A DNA stretch of 64,000 nt from Asterella californica. Lineage: Eukaryota > Streptophyta > Marchantiopsida > Marchantiales > Aytoniaceae. Of this stretch, positions 44,481 through 57,597 are shown piece after piece (the stretch's first letter is position 1; every line of letters starts with the position of its first letter). Location: contig JAYKYS010000007.1 in NCBI GenBank assembly GCA_036924285.1, positions 19,778,001 to 19,842,000 of the forward strand, read 5' to 3'. The notes beneath the pieces were generated by a model, which worked only from the letters and a program-made list of their open reading frames with translations, had not been told where the DNA came from and searched no databases. A program made the translations under genes and the position numbers.

Positions 44481-45189
44481 GAAGCAACTTAACTCAACTG
44501 AACTTAGCTCGAAACTTAACTTAACTTAGATGATCTTAACTTGACTTAAGTTTAACAATGGTATCTTAACTTTAACTCAACTTAACTTTCACAATGAGCA
44601 GACAAACGGGTTCTCGCATGTGCGTAATAGAATGAATTCTCGCTCTGATAATGACTCTCGAAACAATGAGGTCGAGCTCACAAACATGCAAAGTCAATTC
44701 GACTTTGTGCAAATATGAACTCCCACTTGGTCATATCGTTCTCACGCTCATCTTCAGAGTCAGAGTGTCACTAGATGAATGATTATCCGTTTCAACGGGA
44801 ATTTTGAAAGTGAGAGCAGAGCTTTAGTACACGTGGAGTCAGTTCGACTCTTTGCACATATGAAAGAACTCTAACCACAAGACTTTGGATGTGTTATTTG
44901 TGTTTGTTACGAAGAGTTCGAGCTGAGCACAGGAGTGAGATGGAGAACTGCATAATTTAGAAAAATGTAGTTGTGAGTATATGTGCAAATGAGTTAGACC
45001 AAAATCCGATATCAATACTTGAGTAATCACACGCTCAGATGACATAGAGAGAAAGATCGTCACAAAGTGTTCACACCCAATATTGGAGTTGAACTGAACA
45101 TGCGAGGTGTTGCAAAACCCACCAATGATGAGATCATCCATTGAATCATCCACGACAACTAACAGTAATGTGATCCTCAAACTATCTCT
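44481..45189. other. No gene recognised
   Basis: Begins with TTAACTT-rich simple sequence (44500-44600). The ORF at 44839-45258 (minus) overlaps a repeated leader region and has no domain. Confidence 0.35.
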
Positions 45190-45400
45190 CACCAGGGTTA
45201 ATCTCTGATGACATTTGATGAAGCACACCATAGAACTAGGAGGCATACTTAAATCCAACTCTCAACACACTCATATCACTCTCTTCCTCAAGATGAGAAC
45301 TCTCATGGAGATGTAGAGATGAACAATACATCTTTTATAAAGATATAACCTAATGACTTCAGAATACCAAGAAAAGAAAGATGAATGATCACTACATAAC
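45190..45400 (-). repeat. Repeat copy A, LTR/leader-like
   Basis: It matches 47940-48175 in the same orientation (shared blocks such as CACCATAGAACTAGGAGG and AAGATGAGAACTCTCATGGA). A partial third copy is near 46165-46230. The repeats surround a gag relic, so they are probably pieces of decayed LTR retrotransposons. Confidence 0.6.
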
Positions 45401-46942
45401 CAGAGGATTACAATAACCACAGCAAGTGTCGAGATCCTTGGAGAAGCTCTACCACTGAGTGTAATCTCTTAAGCTTCTCATAGCCGATCTTGAGCTTCTC
45501 ATAGCTCTCATCCGACAAAAAGTTCTCAATTAGAGTCTCCGTTAAACTTTCTCATGTATCAACATCAGTCTTCTTCCTTCTATATTCCTCATACCAAGTC
45601 AATGCGGTATCTTTCTAGAAAATCAGATAACGATGATGCCTACTCTTCTTTCTTCCTCTCATGGTTTCCAGTGCATGCTCTTTTGAAGTCTAACACAAAG
45701 ATTTCTGTATCCTCATCATCCTTTTCATGAAAAACCAAAAGCTTTCTCGTCTTAAGCTCTCAATGTCTTTTTCTCTCCTCAACCCAACCTCCTCTCTTCA
45801 CACTCTAACATAAGATGAACATCATTAACTCCACGCGAGCATAATCAACCATCGACAACAAGAAAAGAAATAGTTCTATCATAATCACATACGCTACCTC
45901 CTCACCAAATGTATGAATGACTCGCATCCTCTTTGTCACTTTCTCCACCATATGAATTATCATCTCCATCACACGTTAACTGAATTTTTGTTTGAAGATG
46001 ACAGCTTCTCTATTTGACTCTTTGTTCCTATCTCAATCATCTAGACGTAGATGTCGACAGTGCGACCTGTAATCCCTCAACGGTCTTATCGATCAACTAC
46101 CCCCCAATCTCTCAACCTCCACAATAGTCATCGATCAACCTGCAATATGTCGAGCATGGTCACCTCTGATGGCTTTGATGAAAGCACACCATTAACTTGA
46201 AAAGAAAAATGCTAAGTTCAATCTTTCACACACCCATAAACTCATAAACTAAGATTCTTCATTCTAACGACGTCTTTAAGTTCTCACATCTTAAAATCTC
46301 GCACTCTCTCTATATTGCTCAAATGTCGTTATTACGATGTAAAAACAAGGATGATGAGCTCTTCTCTACTCCTCTATCTATACATTATAGGTTTTTACTT
46401 TGATATCCTTTGGTAACTCAACCGTATCTATTTTTACCGAGTTTTACTAAGATATTATTTAAGATAAAGCATTAATCACATGGGCTTCTTACCTTTTCAC
46501 ATGGGCTTATTCCTTCAAAGTTAACAACTTCTAGAAGGATTCAAGAATATTTTCAAAGAATCTCGAATTTCCACCCCTCCTCTACACTAAGACCCACTAA
46601 AAAAGAGACATGTGGAATCTCTTCTTGTTTTTAATGCCCACAAAGTTCATAACTTTAGTCTCACCATTAATATCAAGTCAAAAAAGAGATAAGAGATACT
46701 TTCCACCTCCTTTCTATCTTATAGACAAGATGACAAAATAGTAGTGCTCACTCTTTAGGAAATATCTGAATTCTGCTCAAAAATATAATTAATTTTAATC
46801 ATAACTAACTTTAGCTAGTCATGACTAACTTGATACTTCTTTAAAGTACTTGGATAGCAAATAAATTATTCTCCACACTTAGTTATAACTAAACACCTTA
46901 CTAATAGACAAATTTACTATGTGTAACATAGGTCGTTACAGA
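45401..46942. other. Probable decayed retroelement sequence, no readable gene
   Basis: Lies between the repeats and the gag relic. It has a partial repeat copy near 46165-46230 and short CTTCTCATAG repeats (45475-45510). No open frame has a recognisable motif. Confidence 0.35.
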
Positions 46943-47560
46943 TCACGTCTCCACACTCGTGCTCCTTCGGCAAACCTTCAACTTCACAGTTCGAGCAGAT
47001 GTTCTCGACCTCTCGAAATTAACACGCGATGGGGAAGATGGATCAACTCGGAGACCTAGATCAATAGAACTCTTTCTCTCACAAGTATTCTCTCTCTTGA
47101 ATCTCACTAGACATCTTGCAAAATAATGTCTCAACCCTCTACAAAAGTAGCACCATGGTTCTGTCTTCTACTTTCTCTTGGAAGAGTCTTGTCTGTTTCT
47201 CTCCGTTCTCTCTTCAAATTTGATCTTTATATCTTTAGAACGTTCGTCCACACCCACTATGACCTCAAGATTCTGAGAAGGTTCTTAAGCCTCATTGCCC
47301 ACTCTTTTTGACCTCTTATGATCTTGACTTAAATTCGATCCCATGCAGATTTTGATTGATTGGACAACCAACTGAACTTCTGACAGTGTTATCTTGAGCT
47401 TTATAGCTCCAAAACGAGTGATCTTTGGATCAACAGATGGGCCATGAGCTCCTCTAGTCCATCACAAAGTTTTGAAGACGTCCCAAAAATATAGAGAAAA
47501 TGATATTGACTATAAAGCTTGGCTAGAAAGTGAATCGACTACATCATTAGAACTCTTAAT
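46943..47560 (-). pseudogene. Retrotransposon gag relic with intact CCHC zinc knuckle
   Basis: One minus-strand frame, broken by a few stops, gives a Lys/Arg/Glu-rich gag-like segment and then C-x2-C-x4-H-x4-C (CYFCRGLRHYFARC) at 47152-47111. No protease follows in readable form. The upstream ORF at 47682-47870 may be its earlier part. Whether it is Copia or Gypsy is not decidable from this. Confidence 0.55.
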
Positions 47561-47939
47561 CTCTCCTCCTTTTAGTTGCAACCATAGAAACTAACACTCA
47601 AAAAACTTGATGGTAGTAGTCTAATCTTCTATCCTTATCATCATAATAAGCACTATATTCTCAGATTTAAACTTGAACACTTCACACGTTCTCTTTTGCA
47701 TCTAACATCCTTTGTGTATAGAATATAAAGATGATCTTAAATACATCATAGATGACAACGAGATACACGAATGACTCCAAGGTCTCTAGCATGGCAGTAG
47801 CTCTAGCCTCTCCAAGAGTTTGTTCAATATGCTCTTTCATAACCTCCTTCTGTCTAATGTAAAACTGCACTCAAAATATACCTCTCAAGTCTCATAGTGA
47901 GGTCTCAGCAACAAAACCAAAAATGTGATCTTCAAGGTT

Positions 47940-48175
47940 GCTACCGATCTTGTCTCTCACCTAGGGTTAACCTCTGATGGCCTTTGGTGAGACGCACCAT
48001 AGAACTAGGAGGACATAGCTAAATCCAACTCTCAAGGCACTCACATCACTCTCTCACTCAAGATGAGAACTCTCATGGAGACATAGAGATGAAAAACACA
48101 CCATCTATAAAAACTATAGCTTAACAACTTTAGAATACCAAGAAAATAAAGATGAGGTATCAATACATGACCCCT
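47940..48175 (-). repeat. Repeat copy B, LTR/leader-like, upstream of the gag relic
   Basis: Same repeat as 45190-45400. Its position upstream of gag on the minus strand is where a 5' LTR and leader would be. No convincing primer-binding site. Confidence 0.55.
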
Positions 48176-50262
48176 CTATTTATACTACTCCAGATTTATC
48201 ATAATAACTATTCATAGATATGATTTATCATAATTTATCAAAACTAAGTCAAAGATAAAAGTCATAAGTCAAGAGCATATGTTTCTATCTTTTACTTTAC
48301 TCTAATAATTTGAATCCTTCTAGAAGCATACAAAAATCTTTGAAAAAAGAATCTCATATTTCTCTCTAAAGGACATAAATACTAAACACTTTTGCATCAC
48401 TTATGATGTCACCAACCTCTTTGTAGTCAATTCTGGATGTTAGTTTCAGAATCTCTTCAAGGCTTGGCAAAGGAGGTTCAAAGGGTAGGGGATGCTCATG
48501 GAAATGCGAGACTAAGTCAGCAGATGACTTCAGTAGTATGCTTTGAGGAGTGAACAATTCTGCTAAGGACTTGATCTCAAAAAATATATCCTGCTCAAAT
48601 GATTTTTCTCAGAAAAGTACATAGACATCATCAAAGTTGTGTGCTCGTCCGTGTACATTCCTCGCTCGATGAAGCCATTTATAAGAAGACATGAAAACTT
48701 CAGTATACTTTAGACAAATGTAAGATTGTTATTGAGGTGCATGATGAGATCTTCAAAACATTGTTTGGGAAATGCAATACACTTATAATTCCAAAACATC
48801 CGCCAGACTATCAGCATATGAAGCTCGATTCTCTGCTTCGACATGCCGGTGATGAATGGAAGGGAGGAGAGATGGATTGAAATCAATGTTCTACTAGCTT
48901 GATTGATGCTGCTGGAGACCTTTCTAATAGATTCATGTTACGAGGGATGTTATTTGCTTAGGATCATCCGGCACAATGTAAGTTCGGAGGATTTACAAAT
49001 GATGAAAAGTCGAGTTGTAGATGATGTTGGGTGCCAAGCCAATGGAGAGTTACGTCTGGATCAGGAGTGGGAGGAGTGTTTGAATATGCAGGTAACAAAA
49101 AGCTGATGCGTTATCCACCAAAGAAGAAAAGCATTGGAGAGTTATCCAGCGCAGTCTATGAATTAGGAAATTGTAGAAAAATTCAGATATTTTAGGAAAG
49201 TAATCTATTTGGAGATGATTCAAATTGTATAAATTTGATCTTTCTTTAGATCTGATTTATGATCCAATGCATGTGCTTGCATTGGGTTATTCAAAAAATT
49301 TGCTGAAATTTGCTGAAGCATAAAGACACATCCAGAATGGAAAGAAGTTTTGTTAGCAGCACATGCAGAAGTCACTCGCAAAAGACCACACGGTTTTTCC
49401 GGTCCATGGTCCGAAGATCCAATCTCTTGACTAAGAGAGATTAAGATACTTCAAGACTGAGGAGTACACACGGTTTGTTATCTTCTGTGTCTCTCGTATC
49501 TTCCATATGTTGGGCTATAGCACGGATCATGGACTTGGTGCCCTTAGAGTGCTAGTAACCTCGATTGGAAGTTGGTTGGACAGAAGTCATGCTGGAGAGA
49601 AGTAAGGTGTTGTTTGCATCATAGAGAATACGAGTAGAATAATTTCTTGGTGAGAATGGATCTATAACGATAAGATTACAATTTGTTATTAATTTATTAT
49701 TACCTTTTGTGTGCACCTTCATGATCTTATCGTGATCAGTATTTTCGAGTAGCAGTACTGTGCTTTCTGTTGCTCTGATAATGACTTAGTTCTTATTCGC
49801 ATTAGTTGGGATTTTTTGTGATCTAATGTTAAGTGCTTTTCAGAGAATGGAGAATTTTAGACGATATTCGTTGTCATGGACCATCTTACGTGTACTGGTG
49901 CTTCAATTTTCAGAAGATGTTGTCAGGATACAACAAAAGATACATCAGTATCTTCATGATGTTGACGGGTTGTCACAGATTTCAACTATGAGCCAAGAAT
50001 CACATATGAAGCATATTGTACTAGTGTCAACGCAGGAGTCGCACAATCTATTTGGAGTGTTATTTCAGTTGAAGCATTTACTAGTTCTTGTGTGAATATA
50101 CTTACCAAAGGAATAGCTATAGGGTCTAAGATAACGAAGTGAGGTGAACTCAACCACAAAGGACTGAGAGATTATTTAATGAAGTTTTTGTGTTCTAGAT
50201 TTATAGTCTCAAATACTTAAAAGATTATCCAAAGCGAGAATGTTATAGCTCTGAAGTCCATT
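48176..50262. other. Possible decayed coding sequence, unrecognised
   Basis: Between 48720 and 49160 (plus) a frame with natural-looking composition (KTLFGKCNTLIIPKHPPDYQ) runs on with stops, and GTAAGT and CAGGTAA splice-like signals occur at 48976 and 49090. It may be a pseudogene or exons of an unrecognised gene. The remainder shows nothing. Confidence 0.3.
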
Positions 50263-50667
50263 ATGATGAGAGGAGTGATCTTTCACCCATGTGAGTATGT
50301 TGTTGTATTGGAAGACAACAACAAAGAAATCACCTTTTCTAGAACTGGAAAGTTAGAATCATGCGTTTCTTTTATCACAAATGTCAGGATATTACAGAGA
50401 TCTTCTTTGAGTGCAGATGGCTTTTCCAACATCACAATATGCACTGCCAGGCCTGTTGTCGAGATAGATGAGCCAAAGATAGATGAAATTTCAGGCATGC
50501 AGCTCTTGGATGCCAAGGAAAAGAGTTTTGAAACAGATAATTACAAATCAATCTCTCAACTCGGGTACAAGTTCATTCTATTACATAGGGAGCAGCCAAA
50601 TGAAATACTGGCTTTGGAGAGGAAGACTACCGACCTTGTGACTTCATGTATAGAGTTGTATGCGTGA
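50263..50667 (+). CDS. Hypothetical ORF, 134 aa
   Basis: An ATG-initiated 134-codon ORF with balanced composition and no domain that I recognise, in a region otherwise full of stops. It could be a relic of an element, part of the decayed sequence upstream, or chance. There are no signal peptide or membrane segments. Confidence 0.22.
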   Translation: MMRGVIFHPCEYVVVLEDNNKEITFSRTGKLESCVSFITNVRILQRSSLSADGFSNITICTARPVVEIDEPKIDEISGMQLLDAKEKSFETDNYKSISQLGYKFILLHREQPNEILALERKTTDLVTSCIELYA

Positions 50668-50810
50668 CCCATCCTCCATAGCCTGAAGTAACAGATGTTA
50701 TGTTAGCATAACATTTAGAAAGATGTTCTATCAGTGTCTTACAATTCTGTGTTGTCAGAAGTGTAGATATCCAGTTGGATATTATGCAATACACTCCCGA
50801 CGGATAGAGA

Positions 50811-50855
50811 CTCCTGTATAAGATTTCAAATCCATATTTGAATCTTATACAGGAG
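50811..50855. repeat. Foldback, ~20-bp arms, 4-nt loop
   Basis: 50811-50831 is complementary to 50836-50855 with one bulged T. The outer 13 bp (CTCCTGTATAAGA) are perfect. Confidence 0.83.
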
Positions 50856-53800
50856 GTCTGTAGCAGTGACACAGTTATCTGTCGATCATTATTAGATGGA
50901 AGAATCGTCTCTGTTATCTGGTTGAGGTAAACAAATTTGGATGAATGGGTATTAAAATCATCTGGCTGTTGTCGAGAGCTTAATTTTTATAGTCTACGAC
51001 AACTTTGTACACAGTTGAAGTCCATACAGTACTGTTCAAAACCATCCTGTAAAATGGATTGAAGCTTAGTAAAGTGTATCCGGATTTTATTATCTTCACT
51101 TTTACGGTTCATGATTCGTTTCGACTTCAGTTCTCACTGTTATTCGAATCAAATCATTCCGGATCTCATGGGTTTTCATATCAAGTTCTCCATATGTTCA
51201 GAGTGCGGATGGAAAATACAAAACACCACGATCAGTAAATGCTATTTATCAAAGTGAATATTGAAAAATCTAAATTTTAAATTTAAAAGAATTTTACATA
51301 GCTCCATCCCAGAGTTCTCAAAGTAACTCTTGGACGGACAACGTAAAATTCTTGAATGTTAATTGAGACAAGAAAATTATCTAGTAATTTATGAAGGTAA
51401 AAAATCCCTACAAAGCATTTTCTGTCTATTTGAAAACCTATATTGGTATATTATCTATATCTATAAAACCTATATATTTTTATGATGTAGGAAAATTACA
51501 AAATCATAAAACCTAGGCCTCTAAAACTGTGAAATAATTTTCCTTAACATAGGAAATTGAAAATATTTTCCTAGATGAAATATTAAACCAACCATATTTC
51601 CCTTGACGACCAATTTCCCTACATACGTGTTTCATATAGTGAAAACATTAAATTTCACTACATATTCCAAGAGATAAACTTCTTGGTGCTCGTTTGTGTA
51701 AACCCTGTCGATTGCAGCGCTGAGATGAATCATCAGTAAACGCTTTTGTCTATTGCATTCGCTGATCATGTGAATCTCTTCTTCATCTTCCTCTTGTGTG
51801 GACATTGCTTCCATCGTCTTGAAAGAGAATAGGTGTGGCATCCAGACTTAGATGATCAAAGGACGAACGAAGAAAATAACCGTGTACCAGTTGTAGAACA
51901 AAAAGTACAAGCAGGAGTTAACCTACCATATGTTAACTTACTCGCAGTAAGACCTAAGATAGGTTCAGTCGTCTTATTTTATAGATTTAACATTTATTTA
52001 CGGAAGGAGTCTAAAAGTCAAGATGAGTCTTGTCGACTTGTAAAAGCCGAATGAAACTCAGATCTTCATTTACGGATATGTCTATTGTCGTTCAGATTTT
52101 GGTTTGGATAACCTAGACTTTTGTTTTATGCTAAGTGAACGATCTGGTTACCTAGACCCTATATACGGCTAATAGTAAGGAATATTCAATTTTTCAGTTG
52201 TCTTTTCTTTAGATTACTCTAGATCATCCGATGTTTACGCTTTGTTTATGTCTTGTGCTCCTCCCGTACTTAGTTCTTCAATTTAATATCTAACTATACA
52301 TGAGAATTTAAAACAAATAAAACTATGACATTTATGACCAGCGTCACTACTATATCGAAAAGACTTAAGAAAAAATTTAGGTATATGTTTAGTTTCTACG
52401 GTTGATCATTACTTACATCTTCAGATATAAGAAAATCCGCTAATCCCAGGAAAATTGAACTCAAATGTCACTTAGATGGCTTTAATACAGATGAAGTTTA
52501 CAACAATTCATCGTATCTTTTCTGCTCAAACTTAATCTTTTGTTTTCTGAACTTTTCTCCTTGAACGTATGACATGTGTAGAGATCTAACGTTTGGGTCG
52601 TTTTGAAGCTTGGCATATTGTCAATTTATATACTTCAGTGTAACATTTTAGATCTTGAGATTCAGACATAAATATGTCTTAATTAAAATTTATTCTAGTA
52701 TTTACTTTTGAGTTGAAAATAATCCACTTCACTACCAAATGTTATTAAATCTTCAACCGTTTATATATTCTGTCGTAGTGACACTTCAAATTTCAATTTG
52801 TAGTGACATGAACTACATAAAGTTAAATCATACACCTAAAAGGAAAAGACCATGCTCTTTGATCATCCTTAACTCTTCAGGTCTATGGTACAAAATCCTT
52901 GATCCTTATGGTTAAGTTAATTCAACTCAGTTCACACCTTAAACCACCATGCGTTCCCCAGTTGAAGATGCGAATGCACTTTGATTCTATTAGGGTCTTT
53001 TTAAATATAGTAATAATTTTATCTTATTTAAATTGGATTTCAACATATATATCATATATTAAAACAATGTGTATATACGAAAATTTTGAATTTGTTCCCC
53101 CCTTAGCGTTAAATAAATTCAATTTGTACATAAATATCATATGTAAAAATTGAATTTATTTAATTTAACCGTAGGTTACACATTGCAATGCGGTTCAAAT
53201 GCACGTAACAGAAGAAATTGCAGAGGAAACGAAAAAGAGATAGGAAAAACATTAAGTGAGAGGCTTTAGATAACTACCATCTCTTAGTGCTTGACTGAAA
53301 CCAAAGGTGGATGTTGTACATACCACTTCTTAATTGATATACGTTTTGTCTATGTGTTAACTAGTAATTAGAGTTATTTTATTTTAGTTATAATTATAAA
53401 TTTTGATTCATCCAAGTATCTTTTTGTTATTATAAATCACAGTCACGAAATATTAAATAAATCATTAAATAAATAAATTTTCCGACAAACATTCCTGTAA
53501 AGTACTGTAGAACTAAAATTCCGGACTACCTTATCCTCTTATCACGTGACTAGCTTACGGTTTTCTCGAAACCACAAAAGTTGAAATATAGATGCAACGA
53601 ATACAGTGTTCAGTGGTCCGGGCATAACGGAAATCCGATACGGCGGTTGTCTGCTGGACAGCGACACTCGGAATCAGGTGCTGGACACCTGATTTCGAGC
53701 ACGGTGCACCCTGCTGCTCGTAACGTACCACCATGAAGTCCAGCATCATCATAAGCATACGTTTACCTTGAGATCACGAGGTAGTACTTAGACTTGGATG

Positions 53801-54009
53801 TATACTGATGGATGTCGTGCGTGTGAAGTGACAAATATCGATATTATATTTCTATTCACGACAAGGCAACTAATACGAGTAGAGTTAACGTGTTGTGTAT
53901 TTAGGTGAAGTATGAGGGATCCTGCGATCTATCGTGTGACACATCTTGAGGGTACTTTGTAAACAGCTGATGTCAAATATGCATGCAACATAAATTTCCG
54001 GGGAACTCT
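50856..54009. other. AT-rich, no gene recognised
   Basis: Strongly AT-rich with short ORFs only. GATTCATCCAAGTATCTTT at 53404 is related to the MITE tips at 35083. ATCAGGTG/CACCTGAT flank a 5-nt loop near 53675. Confidence 0.4.
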
Positions 54010-54335
54010 TACTCATCAAAATATGTAAGTGTTAACTAGAAAATCTATATTAAATTAGTTTAAAAAATCAAAATATTAAAAATATTAAATGTTAAGAGAG
54101 TTCAGAGACGCGAGAAGATCTCGACATAACCCATAAGAAAAGAAATGGAGGACTCACTTCTACTGTATATATAAGTACTACTTCTACTTTATAACTCCCC
54201 GAACTACAATTAAAGTATTCAGACTTTAACGAGACATTTATTATCTAAAAATTAGAAAGTTTAGGTAATAAATTAAACCATGGTATATTTTCCACTTCCA
54301 TCAGAGGATGGAGGAGGTGAATAATATGCATGGGT
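54010..54335. repeat. AT-rich dispersed repeat with terminal hairpin (copy 2)
   Basis: Shares with 8590-8860 the opening AATATGTAAGTGTTA, an internal ACCCATAAG, a C/G-rich hairpin (CTTCCATCAGAGGATGGAGG) and an ATGGGTG end. Confidence 0.45.
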
Positions 54336-55859
54336 GCCTGAACTAGGGAAATTACAATAATCTGGAGAGAGTTTTCATCTCTCCAGTTAGACCTTCTGTA
54401 CTTCTTAATCGAGGGATAAGTGAACTTCTCTTCGCGGCCAAGAGTTTAGTGAATGTCTTAACACTTCGAATCGTCATTACAGTGCATGTTCCGGCTTTCG
54501 ATCGAAAGCCAAATTACATTACATTGTGTGGATTCTTCATTTCATCAAGGGTATTTCCATCGCGAGTGAAATACCTCATGATGAAAAGTAATCAACTCAA
54601 AATAGAAGAACTCGAAAAAGTTTGACGGTACGCCCTGGTTCTTATTGAGAAGGAATGAAAAAGAGCAAGGGAACTGACTACAGCTCCAACAAGACCCATC
54701 CTTGGAAATCACCCTTTGGCGGTAAAATTTAGTTGAAGCTACAAGTGCTCCGGGTGACCCAGAAGATTTTATTTTGTGGGTTTGCTTTAAGAGAAAAACC
54801 GCAATGTAGAAAATACTTTTGGTGACTACAGTCAACTCTCTCTAAATATATATTTTATATTGATATAATTATCTAATTACATAAAATAGTAGAGAAATGT
54901 GACGGTTCAACGAGATAACTGTATAGCCTTTAACTGCATACTGCATAAGATTTTTGATTAATTATGTAATTAAAGGATATCTAGAAACGATCTCAATCGT
55001 TGATTTTGATCATATAAGCACAAGTTCTTATCTTTTATGTATCGTTTCTATGGTACTCTTTTATATATCCTGCGAGTACAAGGTGAGAAGATACTCCTGA
55101 TGATCTGCTAGTACTAAATAAGCATTATCACAAACTTAAGAAGAAAATATTGGATCAGCGTAAACAAACTGCATTTACTCAGTTTTTCACATCATCTATT
55201 TTTGAACGATAATCAAAATAATTTTTGAGCTAAACTTTTTATTTACATATCACGTTAAATTTATAACTCTTTGATTCCACAGACACGATCATTAGAGAGA
55301 GTAGACTGTATTTCTTCATCCCAACTTAGAATCTGTGAGATAAGATAGAGAAATGTTAAGAGAAAGATTCTGGTTTCTTGGAGAAAAAGAAAACTTTTTT
55401 TCAACCTCAACGAACACTGTTAGGGAAAAAACAAAAAATTATCTTTCATGCTTTTGTACTCATACTCCGGTCCGGGGTGAAACTGAGACAAGCGGGAAAA
55501 GTGAAGTGGTACATCTGTCCTAACCGAAAGAATGCCCACTGGACTACCTAGCTCGAGTAAACCAGCAAACTGAATAGCGGAATAGGAAACAAGCTAAAAC
55601 AACCGTCATGTAACCTAACTAAGTGTGTATAAGGCCGAGTAGGAAACTGTACACAGATCTGAGCTACGCTGTTTCTGCGTAGAGACACATGAAAACAATT
55701 TAACCCTAATAAAAGCCTAGGAGACCGAAATGACGTTAGTCCCCCTAGTGGAGAACTGCCTACAGCGTTGCAACCAACACAGTCGCCGAGAAGCAACCAA
55801 AAGGAGAATGATATGTATGCTCGATGTAATTCTGGAGATTTTTTGTTTCTGTAATGATA
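54336..55859. other. No gene recognised
   Basis: Contains an 18-bp palindrome GGCTTTCGATCGAAAGCC (54493-54510) and a 9-bp-arm foldback at 54362-54386. ORFs are short. Confidence 0.35.
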
Positions 55860-56120
55860 TAGGGAAAAAGATATGTTAGATAATAATTATATTTTAACTC
55901 CATAAAATAGTTAAATGATTCTCTAATTAATATATATTAGCTGAACCAACAAATAAAAAAAACTAGACTTAACCCATAGGTGCAAGGGTCCAAATGTACC
56001 TTGGAAGATATAATTGCGATAATCTGTTAAACTGAAATAATTAACAGATTAATTTATTATCCAACCCTTCATAGCTGGAGGATTAGAAGAGGTGATATAT
56101 GCACGGGTGCTCTGTTTTCT
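55860..56120. repeat. Possible third copy of the hairpin-ended repeat
   Basis: It has AACCCATAGG, a foldback-like CCAACCCTTCATAGCTGGAGG and an ATATGCACGGGTG end, in the same order as the copies at 8590 and 54010. The 5' part is weakly similar. Confidence 0.35.
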
Positions 56121-57044
56121 GGTCCCGTGCCTATTCAAGGAGAAGACCCGCTTGTTGTAGAGTGCGTGGATAATCCACCAAGAAAGAAAAAAGTTTACGA
56201 AAGAGTGCTCCTTGCTGAATGAACTGCATCACAGCACTTAACTTGGGAAGACAACAAAAGCACTGGTGCCAAAAAACAAAAAGCGGGCCGGGATATCTGA
56301 TCTGAATACGTGAGACATCTTCACAAACTGCTCTGCAAGCCGAGCACGGGTGAGGTGACCTAAGGACCTGTGATGCCGTTGCCCCTATGGGAAAAGCCCT
56401 GTGAACTACGCCAAAGATGCAGAATCGAAGATCTTACCAGTTTCATTAATTTGGGCCACAATTGAGGGTTCCAATCCAAACCCCATTGTTGACAAGCAAA
56501 TATTGCTGATTGAGAAGGTGGTGACTTGCCCTGATGGTGTAGACCTTCGCTACTGTACCAGTAGATGGAAGGTAGTCAATGATTTAAGAGGTGGCTGTTT
56601 GCACAGACCAGTAGGTTAGGTCGGCCAGTCATTACTAACAATATGTGGAAGAGTGGCTAAAAAGAAAGGAAAATAGAAAGAAAACATAGATTCATACGAG
56701 GAGTGTCAAACTAAAGATAATTGTTTGAGGAGTGACTCTGCCAGGTCATTTCATCTGGCAGAGTCCTCTTTCCCAAGCGGGTATCTCAGCAAGAACCTCA
56801 CTTCGGTTGAGTGACAAATGATGGTTTAAAATTGACGTATGTCATTGTAACTATATTAATAAAAGACCTAAGCATTAGCTGTATTTTTATATCTGTTGAT
56901 TAATGTATCCGGATTAGTCCAAATTCTTATTATATATCGTATCAAAGAGACTATTGCCCGGATCGTTTTACCTATGTAACAATTTGCTTGATCACACCTC
57001 ATCATATTTCTTGTGATGTAGCACACTTCTTAAAGATGTATGGT
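56121..57044. other. No gene recognised; perfect 11-bp-arm foldback
   Basis: GACTCTGCCAG at 56734-56744 is complementary to 56755-56765. The 72-codon ORF at 56401 has no domain. Confidence 0.35.
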
Positions 57045-57290
57045 TTGATCAGATCCCTGACTGGCTATTGATGTATAAATTAGTATTTTTACCATATCAC
57101 TGATGTCAGTGATATTTAGAACTACACTTAACTTTTCGAGCATATATCTTTTAGTAAAGTATATTTTATTGTTGAAACTTTTGAATGAAAGAGTTCTTTA
57201 GTCGAAAGTAATGAAATGATGAAAAACATGACAAATTGCTATTTTCACTTTTGATAGCCAGTCAGGGGTGTGATTTGATCAATCGCAACA
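57045..57290. mobile_element. MITE-like element with inverted CCCTGACTGGCTAT tips
   Basis: TTTGATCAGATCCCTGACTGGCTAT at the left (split here by an indel) matches the complement of ATAGCCAGTCAGGGG followed by TGATTTGATCAA at the right. The interior has a 22-bp foldback (ATATCACTGA..TCAGTGATAT, 57094-57115). The size fits a hAT-type MITE. Confidence 0.5.
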
Positions 57291-57597
57291 AATTTACTGA
57301 GGTTTGATCAAACAAATTTCTGCAGAATCTTTTAAACGTGGAATGAATACCCAATACCGGAAGAGCCACTCTCTAAAACCGGCGAATATCCATCCCGCTG
57401 GTTGAGATTCTCTACTCCTTAGTTTGGCACCTCCACATTATAGTGCTCGGAATCCAGACAGGCTACATGAGTACGACATTATCTAGAGACAAACAAACAT
57501 GAGAAAAGGAGCAAGTAAGGAGTAATAACGACTGTACAAGTACAGATGCCATACTGCAGTATCTCTTCTCCTTTGTTCAAGTACAGCATGCAGCACA

